From NCBI GenBank assembly GCA_019916065.1, contig CM034241.1, positions 10,701,223 through 10,765,222 of the forward strand: DNA of 64,000 nt. Direction: 5' to 3'. Made by a program: the position numbers and the translations under genes. Each line of letters starts with the position of its first letter. Positions within the stretch are counted from its first letter, which is position 1. Below the pieces are notes generated by a model, which was given only the letters and a program-made list of their open reading frames with translations, did not search any database and was not told where the DNA came from. This document shows positions 1 to 12,054 of this stretch, one piece after another. This stretch comes from Vitellaria paradoxa (lineage: Eukaryota; Streptophyta; Magnoliopsida; Ericales; Sapotaceae).

Positions 1-970
1 GGAAAAGGATCATCCATTAGATGGCTTTGGATTAATTTCTCAATTGCCAACTAGCCAATATATACAAACATATATAGATAATTCATTGGTTGGATTAGTT
101 GTGGCAAATTTAATCACTTTTTTTCCAATTTGTTAAAAAAATACAAAAAATGAAAATATTATTAAGGAAATATTGAAAATACAAACTCGTGATTAAGTTC
201 ACTCAAGATTAACGATTTTATTTGATGTATAGAAGAGAAAAATTTTACTGAAATATTAAATTTGAAATCTCAAAAATTATAAATACATAATTTGTCAAAT
301 ATTTCCGTAAAATTTTCCTTTTTATATTTACTATAGAAGAGGGAATTCTTTTACTTATGTGGCATATTTTATAATTATTTTTTTCATGAAACTAATGTAT
401 CTCTTCTCTCATAGTTTGCCTTCTCTTTCTTTCATATTTAATTATATAATTGTCTTTCCAATAGAAGTTATAAATAATGTTTACTACATTTTTCATATTC
501 ATTTTTGCATTGTGTCATTTAACTACAATAGGTCATCAATATTTATAAAATTTCTCTTGCTTTCATATTTCGGGGCACATTGGACTAAGAAAACGTGAGA
601 TAATCTATGGGTTTATAATTCGTGCAATTAAAAAAAAATGAATAATTTTCAGAGATTTTCAAATTTTTTAACTTTTTTCATGCTGCCAAACAAACCCTTA
701 ATATATGTAATTATATTTATACAAGTCTTAAATATCCTTTGCTACCTTGCAGATGTATTTTTATTTTGTGTTCCATCTTTTAAGAAAAACTTTTTTAATG
801 AGATTATAATGATATTTGGAAATAGCTTGCATACTCTAGTTGTGCATTTTATTGTTAAGTTTTTTTTTTTTTTGTTTTTAGTTTGAGTTGTAAGACTCTT
901 AATGGAGTTGTTTTATGTAAATTTTTACATTTTTATTTATTTAGTTGTGCATATAAATTATAAATTTTTA
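1..970. other. AT-rich intergenic DNA, no gene seen
   Basis: I see no coding homology, RNA gene or structured repeat here. The short open frames are T-rich chance frames without recognisable motifs. The last eight bases (963-970) recur directly after the element block that ends at 9834. Confidence 0.6.
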
Positions 971-2323
971 TGTTGGAGTCCAGTAAAAAGGAAGCAAACA
1001 CAATACAACAAAACTAATTTATGTGGTTCAGCTAAATTGCCTATGTCCACGATCGGATCAATGATCTAAGAGTTTTACTATGCTAAACAAATATTACAAG
1101 AAGATACATCTCTCTTAACTCTCTCAACTCTCACAACTCTCTCTCTCTACTTTCTAATGGGTTGGATTTGGTCAAGATTTGACCAAGATCGAATCCAATA
1201 ATATTAGATCTGATTCGCCTAATTTAGTTCATAATCTAACAGATCTAGATCCGTTGAATTCAAGAATTAATGGATTTGGATTTGGTCGATCCATTAGATC
1301 CACTATTTTTTAATAAAATATTTAAAAATAAAAAATTTAAAAATAAAAAATTTATTTACAAATAAAATTAGTCATTTTAGTTATTTTACTTATATAAGTT
1401 ATATTTATGTGTTATATGTAATTATGAATAGCATGCTTAGTAATCGTTTTTTAAATTAAAATTGAAGTAAAAACAAAATTTGCATATAACACTTAATTGG
1501 TCACAAATTTTCACGGCCACCCAAATTTAAAATTAGATTCTCTCACCCCTTTTTGCAGCAGCCAACAAGACCAGCAATTTTCTCAGCTCTTTCATCGCAA
1601 TCAACTGAACCCGCAGTAAAAGATAAAAAACAACCATTTAGAGAAAAAATAATTATAAGTAAGTTACATAAATCTATGAACATAGTAACAAATTCTATTC
1701 GAATTTACTAAAACAAAGGCAGTTAATGGGAAAAAAAGTCCTGTTAATTTTGTTTTTCTTTATAAGTATAGAAATCACCAATGCTCTCAATAAATGTCAA
1801 TAAATACATAATTATATTATATATGACACTCATATATATATATATATATATATTGAATAAAGTATATATATTTATATATTTATTTTATAAAATGATGATT
1901 AAAAAAATTATATTCTAAAAGGGTCGGACCTGAATATATAGATTGGTCTTGGATCTTACAAGTCTATCTGATTACTTTTGAATCTAAATTGGATCTATTA
2001 TTATTGGATCTAGATCAGACAACTCTGTTCCAAACTTGATCTATTAAGTCCTACTCTCTACCCACAGTCCAATTACAAGCCTTGAGAACTCACCCCATTA
2101 TAAGCTCTCTATCTTGAACCAGTGAGTGATTCCCACCACCAGAAAACCATCTCCCTCACCCTCTATTTATACACAAAGGAAGAAACAGAAAACTAAAACA
2201 AAGATGAAAGAGAGCACATTTCGATGTCTCTTGATAGAAATCACCCACGTGTTGGGTGGATAAATTGGTCAAAACGAAACAATCACCCACGTGTTGGGTG
2301 GATATATTGGTCAAAATGAAACA
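971..2323 (-). repeat. Copia-like LTR, split by an insertion
   Basis: Bases 971-1152 and 2047-2323 align with the LTR at 4364-4785 once the intervening segment is removed. Shared landmarks are the CT-rich run, the 'gagaactcacc' block and a CTATTTATA box that reads as a TATA box on the minus strand. About 40 bp centred on 'cacccacgtgttgggtgga' is tandemly duplicated at 2240-2322. Confidence 0.55.
1153..2046. mobile_element. Insertion inside an LTR, inverted ends
   Basis: This segment interrupts the copia-like LTR. Its two sides carry imperfect inverted copies of 'gaatccaataatattagatc' (around 1192-1212, and the reverse complement around 1980-2020), and 'ctact' occurs at both junctions. It has no coding capacity, so a MITE-like DNA element is most likely. 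The family is not recognised. Confidence 0.35.
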
Positions 2324-4363
2324 ATTACCCCTCCATCCAATGTGGCTGGGTGTGTTGCATTTGTTGTAACTTTGCCCTTCTTGATTTGCCTCCCACAGTA
2401 AATCTTCCTAGCTAACTTCTGAGACGTTTTATCACATCTAGACTTGTATGAGCTATATTGCATTGCTTAAGATGTCTACCTTTGTCACTGCCTACACCCT
2501 AATAGTTAAGGATAACAAGCGCCTTGTCGAGGTGCCTGCACTGTCTAGCGATGCCTTGCCTTTGTTCTTAGGTGACTACACCCCCTCACTTGGGATATTT
2601 TGTAAAGTCTTCATGCTTCCTATTCTCTGTTGTCTTAACAATCCTGCACTTCCTAAAATTTTCACAACATCAAGTTTGTGCTTCCTTTAGTCACCGACGA
2701 CATACACCATCATCTCAGTCTAATTACCAGACGACATCAACATCATGCATTTGTCATTGGGTGACTACACTCATAATCAGAGTGTCCGCACCCTCAATAC
2801 AGATGCTCCATTCCATACCCAAGATCGGGGATGCCTCACACACCCCTCCTAGTTGTGTTAAGTGATCAATCTCCCCAACATTCCTAAGCTCTCTTTTCTG
2901 GATACGAACCCATCATTAATGCATTTAAAAGTGAAACAAACTATCTGGTTTGATCCAATCTAATGCTAAAGCGTTCCTATCTCTTTCTTTGAGCTTGGAT
3001 ATGAACACATTCAGCAAACCAATTGCACATTATCGCCTCTAGCTAGATTCCTGCATACCATTTGACTCTGATCTGATACTGGCACTCCTATACCCACTTA
3101 GGTACCATCTAGTTACTTTTACGCCTATTCCCTGTGTCCGCACAATCGTTACATCATCTATTCACTTCGTCTCCCTGTACCGTTGAACTTATGTTCAAGC
3201 AACATACTCAAAATGCTAACACTCTCCTCCAACATGCACAGTACCAATACACCACCTTGCAACTGAACAGTATTACTGTTAGACTCTTCATAAAACCGTT
3301 GCTCCAAGTAATTGGCTTTTATCCTGGCAACTTCATATGTGGCCACCTGGATCTGTTAGAATCCTATTTTAGAACTCATATCGTCTAAACTAACCCAACA
3401 TCTTCCCATCTTGTTGTCTTCACCTTTCAGCTTCCTCCGATCTTCTTCTTTACCTTCACAAACTTGACATCCTTCATAATCTAAGGATCATCCACATCCT
3501 CTGTAGAAAATGGGTACTTTTCATTCGAGGCACTTCCATGACTGCTCATAGCATCTATACATACTTGCTGTAGATTTTGCCATCTTCACTTCACACATTC
3601 AGAAGGAAGGACCCGACTTAATGATGGCCGCACACGAGACCACTTCAATTATGAGTCAGGGGATGCAAACATAGCAGCCCTAAAATACTTTTGCGCTAGC
3701 TTAAAAAAAAAAAAAAACTTCCATTTTGAGACCGCGACCCATCATGGAGCACTTTCTCGCTAATTTAGTAAGATAAGTGTCAAATTATCCTTCACAAGAC
3801 TCTTGATGTTTTTTCAGGGCTTTGAGATTTTTGAAAAACTTTGGTAAGTACATCACTAAAAAAATTAAAATTCTTCATGGGCCAAACTGCAATTTCTCAT
3901 ACTCTAAAGGGTAAAATTATAATTTCTTAAAAATGAGGCCATTTCGTAATTATTCAAAATTTTAGGACCAATCAAAAATTTTTAGAAACCGTTGTGGTCA
4001 TACTAAAATATTCTAAAACATTGGGTGTCACTTCATGATATATAAACTTTCTAGGGCTGAATTGTAATTTTAATAACTTTCATGGAACTCCTCCTTTATG
4101 TTTTCCAGCAAAGCCATGCGTATCTTATTTTTTCCTTTCTTCATTTTTTTTCTCCGTAAAGCAACTCTACAACTTTCCACTAAAGAACTCCGAAATTCTG
4201 ATGGCGATTCCGGTCACATTTGACTTTCATTTTTTATGCGTTTGTTCCATTATGCTTCTCTCATCGAGCTCTACAATCCGGTATGCTCACAAATTATATT
4301 CTTGAGCAATTTCATTGCAGAGGAGATATATCTCATCTAAACTCTCTCTCATAGCTCTCACTT
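2324..4363 (-). other. Degenerate internal part of copia-like copy A
   Basis: This is non-coding retroelement debris. Bases 2561-2790 resemble 6051-6260, 3050-3230 resemble 6541-6720, and 3400-3620 resemble 7010-7146 joined to 8732-8830. Bases 3840-4080 contain a run of short degenerate units of the form 'gggccaaattgtaatttct'. Similar units occur at 8890-9110. Confidence 0.5.
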
Positions 4364-4785
4364 TATTGGGGTCCAAGAAAATAAAGCAAGCAGAACATAA
4401 CACAAGTTAATTTACGTGGATCGACTAAATCGCCTACATCTACAACCAGGCCAATGATCCCAAAGTCTTACTAAACCAAACAATATTGCAGATGAGATAT
4501 ATCTCGTCTTAACTCTCTCTACCTCTCTACCCGCAGCACCATTACAAGCCCAAAGAACTCACCCTACTGTGAGTTTTCTATCTTTGACCCAGTGGTTGAT
4601 TTCCACACCAAATAGACTCTCTTACCCACCTTCTATTTATACTATTGTAATTGACAACAATAGGTGCAAAATGTTAACTAAAAAACCAAAAAACTTTTCT
4701 AAATTTTCAGTGGTGGCTGTTTATCTTCACTGTATTAACTTTTCGTCCACCTCGTGTTGGGTGGATAAATTGGTAAAAACTAACA
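4364..4785 (-). repeat. Copia-like LTR (copy B, 3' LTR)
   Basis: The LTR runs from a mutated TATTGGGGTCC to ACTAACA. A CTATTTATACT box at about 4632-4642 reads as a TATA box on the minus strand. The tract just outside the U3 end (4786-4800) is GGGTAGAGGGGTGAT on the minus strand, a typical polypurine tract. This puts the element body on the high-coordinate side and makes this the 3' LTR. Confidence 0.55.
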
Positions 4786-5227
4786 ATCACCCCTCTACCC
4801 AACGTGGGGGGATAGGTCTCGTCAACTACAATCCTCGAACATGATTTGCCTCTGCTAGCAAATTGTTTGAAACTACCTTCTTGGATGTTTTGCGGCATTT
4901 ACACTTGTATGGGCTACACTGCTCTGCTAAGGATGTCTTCCACTGCCATTGCCACTGGCTACAACCCTAACAATGCTTAGCTATGGATATTGCACCCCCT
5001 TGTTTGAGGTGCCTGTACTCTCTCATTTGAGTGCCCTTTATCACTATGCTTCATCATAGCTAGGCTCCAACTGCACTCCAAATATCAAAGTGCCTTCAAT
5101 TACGTGTATCATAACTTGAATCCAAATTCTGCAACAACTCTGTCATCGTTGCATACATCTCTATCGTCTGAGATACCAAGTCCTCTTACTCATAAGAATG
5201 GCCGTCTTAGTTGATCTGTCATATCCC

Positions 5228-6058
5228 ATCTAATCCTCACCCCGAATGGATAGGGGATTCAGGGATTTTTTGGAGATCAAGTAGGGTATGGTGATATTTT
5301 TTAAAAATAATTCAAGGATCAGTAAGTATAGATATAAGTCTGTCCCCACCCTGTAGCCTATCCCACTGTTCCCTAACCTATCCCCACCGCTACCCATATC
5401 CCAATATATGTTTTAATTTTTTAGAGTTTTGTTTTACTTTACAATTTATCCTAATACAACGGCATGTTGGCACAAATTGCAAGTTCTAGCTTAATCCCAA
5501 CATAGCAAAAGAGCAAACGGAGGTGAAAGAGGTTTTTGTTTTGAATTTTTTCCCATCATCTTTTTCCTATCAAATCCCTGGATACCCATTTTCAAAATTC
5601 AAAGTTTTGATTTTGATAATTAAAACTCTTTTCTTTGCCTTCCAAATTGACACTTTTATGGTTTCAACACTTTGAAGATTTCCAATTTGAGACTATTTGC
5701 ACATTGATGTTTCAAACCATATAACCTATTCGTAAGGAAGAAAAATAGCAATCTACTAACTGCTTTCTATATATATATATATATATATGGTTCTTTTTAT
5801 TTTCTAAATATATATTAGGATTCTGTTTTGTTTTCTCATAAGTCGTATTCTAGAATTCTTGCATTTTTGTATTTTTTTCATTTTCGGTACTCGATTTCTC
5901 GCAGGGACCTCTATTCCCCATTTGGGTTAGGGATGGAGGTAAGAATAAATTCCTAGTGGGGATCAGGTAGGGTAGGATATGGGGATTGATTTTAATTTGG
6001 GGATTGCATACGGGGATAGGCATAACCATCCCTTACCCGCCCCATGCCCATCCCTACC
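5228..6058. mobile_element. hAT-like element relic
   Basis: Both flanks are rich in 'ggggatggg' and 'accccgcccc' type sequence. The left side has 'taggggattcaggga' and the right side ends 'cccatgcccatcccta'. This composition is typical of plant hAT-type MITEs, whose ends resemble TAGGGATGG. The interior is AT-rich and non-coding. The segment sits inside copy B of the copia-like internal region. Exact ends and a target duplication were not established. Confidence 0.4.
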
Positions 6059-7146
6059 TACTCAAGTGTTATGTAAAACTCACCTACTTTGCCTTCTGTT
6101 GTTGTCTAACAATTATGCAGTTTCTGGAATTTTCACAACATCTACATATGCTTCTTTTGTCACAAACAACATACACCATCGTCTTGTTTAGTCACTAGAT
6201 AGCATCAACACTCCACCCTTGTCATTGGGCGATTGCGCTCCTAATCGAAATGCTAGCACCCCGTCCAAGATGCCTATCATACTTGCATCTCCAACCGAGG
6301 TACTCCTATGCCCCAAAAACTAGGATGCCACACACCCACTCTCCGAGTGTTGTGTGTGATCTATCTTTCCAACATTCTTGAACACTTTGTTTTAGAGAGG
6401 AAACCATCACTAATTTGAGAGTGAAAGAGAAGCTTGCTTTGTCTACCCATTGTCAGCGTTGTTACTAATCGAACTACTTTTTGCTCTAAGTTTTTATATG
6501 AACATATTTAGCAATCATTGCAAGTTATCGTCTCTAGCCAGATTCCTCCACACCATTTGACTCTGATCTGTTATTGGCACTCTTATACCCTCTTAGGTAC
6601 CATTCGGTTACTTCTATGCCTATACTGTGTGCTTGTGCGATCGTTGCATCCTCTGTTCACTTTGTTTCCCTATATTGCTGGACTTATGTTCAAGCAACAA
6701 GCTCCAACTGCTAACACTCTCATCTAACCTGTACAGTACTAATCCGTATCCAAACAGCTTGACAACATCATTGTTGGAGTCTAAGAGTACCGCTACACCT
6801 GCTGATTAGATTTTCTCCTACTTGATACCATGCCGTCCTAATCACAATAAAAACATTAAATCTGTAATCTATAGCTTCCCACTTGGATCCTTGTAAGTTG
6901 GTACCCCCTCTATCCCTCTATCTAGCATAGAAAATTTTATAACGGTAGGAATCAGTGTCATCATTTGACACCAACAACTAATCTATCAGGTGGTGTTCTA
7001 AATTATAATTGCCTTAACTCACCACAACATACTCCCTTTTACCATCTTCTATTCAGCTTCTTCCGGTCTTCTACCTTCACCACTGCAGCACAGACATCGT
7101 CCATATTCAAAGGGATCATCATCAGCAAAAGAGGGTACTTTCCATT

Positions 7147-8731
7147 TGTTGGCCCAAGGTTTATAAAGTTAGTTTTATAATTGATTTTGATGATAACAAA
7201 CATTAAATTAAATTTTCACAATAAATTTTTAAATAGACATTGTAAGAAATGTTACAATTCATTTGATAGATTCAAGATAATAGAGTTGGAAGAGATTGAT
7301 ATTATTTTTTAGATATTTTCACATAATTTGGATGAAGGAATAAAGGAATTTCAAAGTTTGGAGTAATAGAAATCAAAGTAAGAAGAATATTTGAACTAGA
7401 GGTTAACTCAGATAAACAGAGAAATCAGACACGTGTTAGTATACAGATGATATCTTAAGATCCAACGGTTCAATTTTTATGAAATTTTAATACAGTAAAC
7501 TAGACTTCCATATCTACAACTTTACCGAAGGATGATGTTTGTGAATCTGACGTTAAGGTATCAAAACATGAGTTGGAACATTAGGCATTACAGAAAATTT
7601 TTTAATTCTGGATTCTGGAGCTAGTCTTAATTTTTGAGAGATAACTCATACTCTACAACTTTAAAAATTCTGATTTTTGGTGTGTGAAAAGAAGACTCAA
7701 ACAGCTACAACTTTTGTAGTTTAAGTTTCTTCTAATTCTAAAAGTATCCTGGTGAAACGGAAGCTTAAACGGGAAACACAGATTCAGAATGTCAGAAAAA
7801 GCTATCAGAAGCTGGTCTCGGTTCAGAAGCCATATCTGACTATCTAACCGTTGGATGAAGCTCAAAATTTGACATGTGATAGCTGACTTATATATTTACA
7901 AAGTCTTTACTCTGAGGTAATGTCAGATTTGAACGTTCCGAGGGTGAAAAACGGTCACAAATATATCTCAGAAAATCTGAAACTGAAAGACAGCATTGGA
8001 AGCAAGGAAATTCAATTTCTTTCAAGGGCAAAAGTGTCTTTTCACTTAGTAACGGCCATTTGCAGATTTTCATCTATAAATAGAGCCTCAAACTCAGATT
8101 CAAGGGATGAACAAGGCAAGAAAGAAGTGCTTACAAAGAGATACAAGAAATTCTATAACTTTGCAAACATAGAGTGATTTCTTCTCACATTTGTGCTTCA
8201 TCTTTCATATTCAACTTGTGAGAGTTTCTTTTTGATTTGATTGAGTTTTAAACTCATCATTGTTGTTGTAAGAAAGGGAAATTTAAAGCCCTTTTAATTT
8301 GTGAGAGTTGGGTGAGCTCTTGTTGGTTTTGGTTCAAGTGTTAGGACCAAAACAAGAGACTTTCTTTAAGAGAGACTTGTGTGAGTGATTTGAGGATAAA
8401 ATCACTTGGAAAAGGTTTCTAGCACCTTGGGAAGCTAGTGTGTAATAAGCTCTTCAAAGAATAGTGGAGAAATCTCAAGGAAGGCCTTGGGGGAGTGGAC
8501 GTAGGCAACATTGAAGCCGAACCACTATAAATCGATTGTGTTTGCTTCTCTTCCCTTCTCTTTATATTTATTGCAAACACTAGCACTCACTCTTCATTCA
8601 CAAATATTGAATAATTTTTTTGATGCATTTCATATTCATCTTGACATATTTGTTTTAGGGTTGAAATTTTTATTTGTAAAATTTTTAAGCAACCCTATTC
8701 ACCCCCTCTAGTGTTGCTATTTGGGACAACA
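7147..8731 (+). mobile_element. Solo LTR, 1585 bp
   Basis: The segment begins TGTTGGCCCAAGG and ends TTTGGGACAACA, so it has TG...CA termini with a short inverted repeat. A perfect 5-bp duplication, CCATT, flanks it at 7142-7146 and 8732-8736. Removing it restores continuity with the homologous region at 3400-3620. A TATA box (TATAAATAG) lies at about 8076. The 3' end 'caaccctattcaccccctctagtgtt' type signature is common in long copia LTRs of the Maximus/SIRE lineage. That lineage is inference, because no internal domain survives. Recombination between two LTRs explains the structure. Confidence 0.85.
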
Positions 8732-9227
8732 CCATTTGATACACCTCTATAGCTGCTCACAACATTCATACATGTTTGCCATAAACTCTGCCATGTTCAT
8801 TTCACATATTTAGAAGTGGAGTCCCGAATCTAACCTTGCGAATGGATCCAGAAAGGTGAAAAATCTTGGGAAACATTTTGGCTTAGAACTTTTAAGGGCC
8901 AAACTGTAATTTCTCATAACTTTGGGGCAAAATTATAATTTCCCAAAATATAGGGGCTAATTTGAAATTAATAAAAATGGTTGGCCAGTCTAAAAATTTT
9001 TAATATTTTTGGGCTGTGGTGAAAATTTTTTGAAATATTAGGGGCCACTTTATAATTATACAAAACTTTTAGGTTAAATTGTAATTTTCAAAAATTTAAG
9101 AGAATATGCTAAAGAATAATCCCTGTCATCTTCTACCTTCAAACTAGCATACTTGAGAAGACCTAGAATCTCGCATCGAGAAAGAACAAACTTCCAACAA
9201 TAATTTCGACCACGTCCGACATTTGTT

Positions 9228-9834
9228 TTTGATGTGGCGATCTAAGAGTTTTACTATACCAAACAATATTGTAAGAGAGATATATCTCATCTCACATCTC
9301 ACTTAGCTTTTTCTCTACCTCTCTGCACACAAACCCATTATAAATATTGAGAACTCACCCCCAATGAGCTCTCTATCTTTGACCTGGTGAGTGATTCCCA
9401 CACCACACGAACTCTCTTCCCCACGCTCTATTTATACTATTGTAATAGACAAAAATTGGTGCAAAATGTTAACTGAAAAATACCAAAAGCAACTTTTCTA
9501 AATTTCCAGTGGCAGCTATTTATCTCTGTTGTATTAACTTTTCATCCACCCGCGTGTTGGGTGTAGGTGGATAAATTTGTAAAAAACCAATTCTCTCTGC
9601 CTCTTTACCCACAACCCGATTACAAGTCATGAAAACTCACCCCATTGTGACCTCTCTATCTTTAACGTGGTGGGTAATTCTCACACTACACAAAAAAACT
9701 ATCTACTTCACTCTCTATTTATACATAAATGAAGAAACAAAAAACTAAAACAAGGATGAAAGAGAGTACCTTTCGGTGTCTGTCGATGGAAAATCACCGA
9801 TGTGTTGGGTGGATAAATTGATCAAAATCCAACA
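9228..9834 (-). repeat. Two joined copia-like LTR fragments
   Basis: Bases 9228-9592 match the LTR at 4364-4785, but both ends are truncated. Bases 9593-9834 match the right half of the LTR at 971-2323 and end in ATCCAACA. The head-to-tail joining of two partial LTRs suggests nested insertion or unequal recombination. Confidence 0.5.
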
Positions 9835-11868
9835 AATTTTTATGCACCACACTATAATATCTACATTTTATAGTTCTTATGCTTTGCTGCAATCAAAGAT
9901 AGATCCTTTCTCTATCTTTTGCTTAATCTTATATAACATGCCATTCATTGAAATTATTATCTTAAAAATGTCATATCCTATTCAAATTAAAATTAGTATA
10001 TTATCATTATATATTGATATTCATGTCACGTTAATAATTTATACATAATTTGATGTATTTACGAAAGTCCCTCAATTTTGTTTCATTTTTAGGTGTTATT
10101 TAATTAAAACGATGAACTTTTTTAATCATTTAAAACATTTCAATATAATTTTCCATTCTTATTTTTCTTCAATATATTACATGTATAATATAAATGAAAA
10201 AATACTTATTTAAAAGTATTATCATTTGAAAATATATTAGAGAGAAGTTACAGAATTCTCGATCCATCGATGTGATTGTATTTGGAAGAGATAGAAGAAG
10301 ACGAATTACACCTAGAGAAAACTACCTAATTGTTAAAAATATATGAGTAATTTGATCTTTTAATTTATATTTTGACGATGTTACTTGAAATAATAACAGA
10401 AGCACTTAACGCTACAAATATTTTAAAATAAAGGATGTTAGTTATAAGGCTTAAATGTTGAGGAGAGGTTCTTGTATTTAGCTAAATGTTAAAGGAAAAA
10501 ATTGTGTAATTCATCCAATATTTAATGACAAACTCAAAAATTTAAAACGTAATGACCAATATCTATCCAAAAACTGAAATGTCTCACCCTCATTGTTTGT
10601 TTAACAATGCTGTACTAAAAAAATTCTTTTATAAAAAATTTTTCAAGAGTGATATTTATTTTTTTAAATAATTTATTAAAATACTTTTTTATTAGATAAA
10701 TACCACTGTCACTCATCACTCAAAAAAATATTAATGTACGTTTTATTTATATAAAATTCATCTTAATATAAATTTTATCAGTAAATATGTGTTTGGTGTA
10801 AGTACAAAAATTGAAGGAATAAATATTATAGAAGTAATTTTTAATGGTTTTCACTATTCTACTTCCCTTTATGGACAGTTGAAATTTAACCTCTCAAAAG
10901 AAGGAATACTAATCATTTAAAGTTTTATAAAATATATTAAAACATAATTAAAACTGGTATAGTATTAATATAATATTTTTAGTAAATGCACAGAAATATT
11001 TTTAGTAATGTAATGTTACCATATGTCACATGATTGTCGCAATACGTCCGACACCAAAAGTATTTCACAATAAAAAATTTTCTACTCATATAAATCATTA
11101 AATTAGTTCTAGTATGAACCACACTTTATCACTAACAATTTTAAGGTAAATTACACTGTACCCTAATATCATACGTCTAACTAATCTCACATCGATCCCT
11201 CTAATTTTAGTTTTAAATGTAAACTCCTTACATCTACAACCAATATTTTAATTTATTTTTTGACATCTATAATTAAGATTTAGTTTGTCCTTTTCCATTA
11301 ATTAACAAAGGGCCACATCAAAACTTGGTTATAAAAGTAAGAGATTGATTGTTTATAGCTAGAAGTGAAAAACAAAATTAAAAATTTTTATAAAGTAAGG
11401 ATATAAGATATAATTTACCCATAATTTTGTTACTAAAAGTTATATATAGTGATAATAATGACTACTTTAAAGGAATAACTAATTTTGAAGAATGTAATAT
11501 CTCTTAACATATGTAAGATAGGATTTAAATGTCTCACATCGGTAATAGAGGATATTGGTGTAATAATTTATATGCTTTGAGTAACCTTAAACCCTATAAC
11601 AACTACCTTTTTCGTATGAATTTTCCTAAGGTATGCCACAAAAGACATTAGAACTTACATCATACCTCCAATTTACATTAATGCAAGAGATGACAGTAAC
11701 ATTATGTTCACTGAATAAATATTTACTTTTAAGTATCACATTTCTTATACTACATTTTGATTCAAAATTTTAGAAAAAGAAAAAAATAAATAAATTTATA
11801 GTAAAATATTATTTTTTTTTTTCTTGTTAGTATAATTATCTGAGTGTCTGATTTGAGAACTCACACAG
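9835..11868. other. AT-rich region upstream of OSC exon 2
   Basis: This should be the end of intron 1 of the OSC gene. I looked for the conserved first exon (start MWKL, then a region with NNHVGRQ-like residues) and found nothing similar here or elsewhere upstream. No promoter can be assigned. Confidence 0.5.
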
Positions 11869-12054
11869 TTGAAGAAGGAAAATCCCAGTAGAGCAATTCC
11901 TTCAGGGATAAAGCTGAAAGAAGGAGATGGCATAACAGAAGAAGCAACAACAACAACATTGCGAAGAGCCATAAGTTTCTATTCAAGAATCCAAGCCCAT
12001 GATGGCCACTGGCCTGCTGAATCTGCTGGCCCACTCTTTTTTGTTCCTCCTTTC
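11869..12054 (+). CDS. OSC exon 2
   Basis: 186 nt, 62 codons, open throughout. It starts after CACACAG and ends before GTATGT. It encodes LKKENPSRAIPSG, then RRAISFYSRIQAHDGHWPAE with the QW-type pattern QAHDGHW, and ends in FFVPPF. The first codon is TTG (Leu), an internal residue and not a start. Confidence 0.92.

Larger units (their letters stand above)
4786..9227 (-). other. Degenerate internal part of copia-like copy B
   Basis: This is retroelement internal debris homologous to 2324-4363, broken by the hAT-like relic (5228-6058) and the solo LTR (7147-8731). No coding homology was recognised. Confidence 0.45.
971..9834 (-). mobile_element. Nested copia-like LTR retrotransposon block
   Basis: The block opens with TGTTGGAGTCC and closes with ATCCAACA, the usual inverted ends of a copia LTR. 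The same 8 bases, AATTTTTA, abut it on both sides (963-970 and 9835-9842). Related LTR pieces occur at 971-2323, 4364-4785 and 9228-9834. In minus orientation each has the copia-type order: U3 start, a TATAAATAG-like box, then an R/U5 part that includes CACGTAAAT. Purine-rich tracts on the minus strand lie just inside the LTRs at about 2324 and 4786, as polypurine tracts do. The internal segments 2430-3700 and 4900-7146 plus 8732-8850 are diverged copies of each other. I found no gag or pol. My reading is two related, heavily decayed copies, one inserted in or recombined with the other. An 8-bp duplication is longer than the usual 5 bp for copia, so the outer boundary is tentative. Confidence 0.6.

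Noticed and set aside
359..886. Two frames of about 80 codons at the left edge
   Set aside because: They are Phe/Ile/Leu-rich products of T-rich DNA with no conserved motif.
7653..8177. Several 60-85 codon frames on both strands
   Set aside because: All lie inside the solo LTR (7147-8731), which is non-coding.
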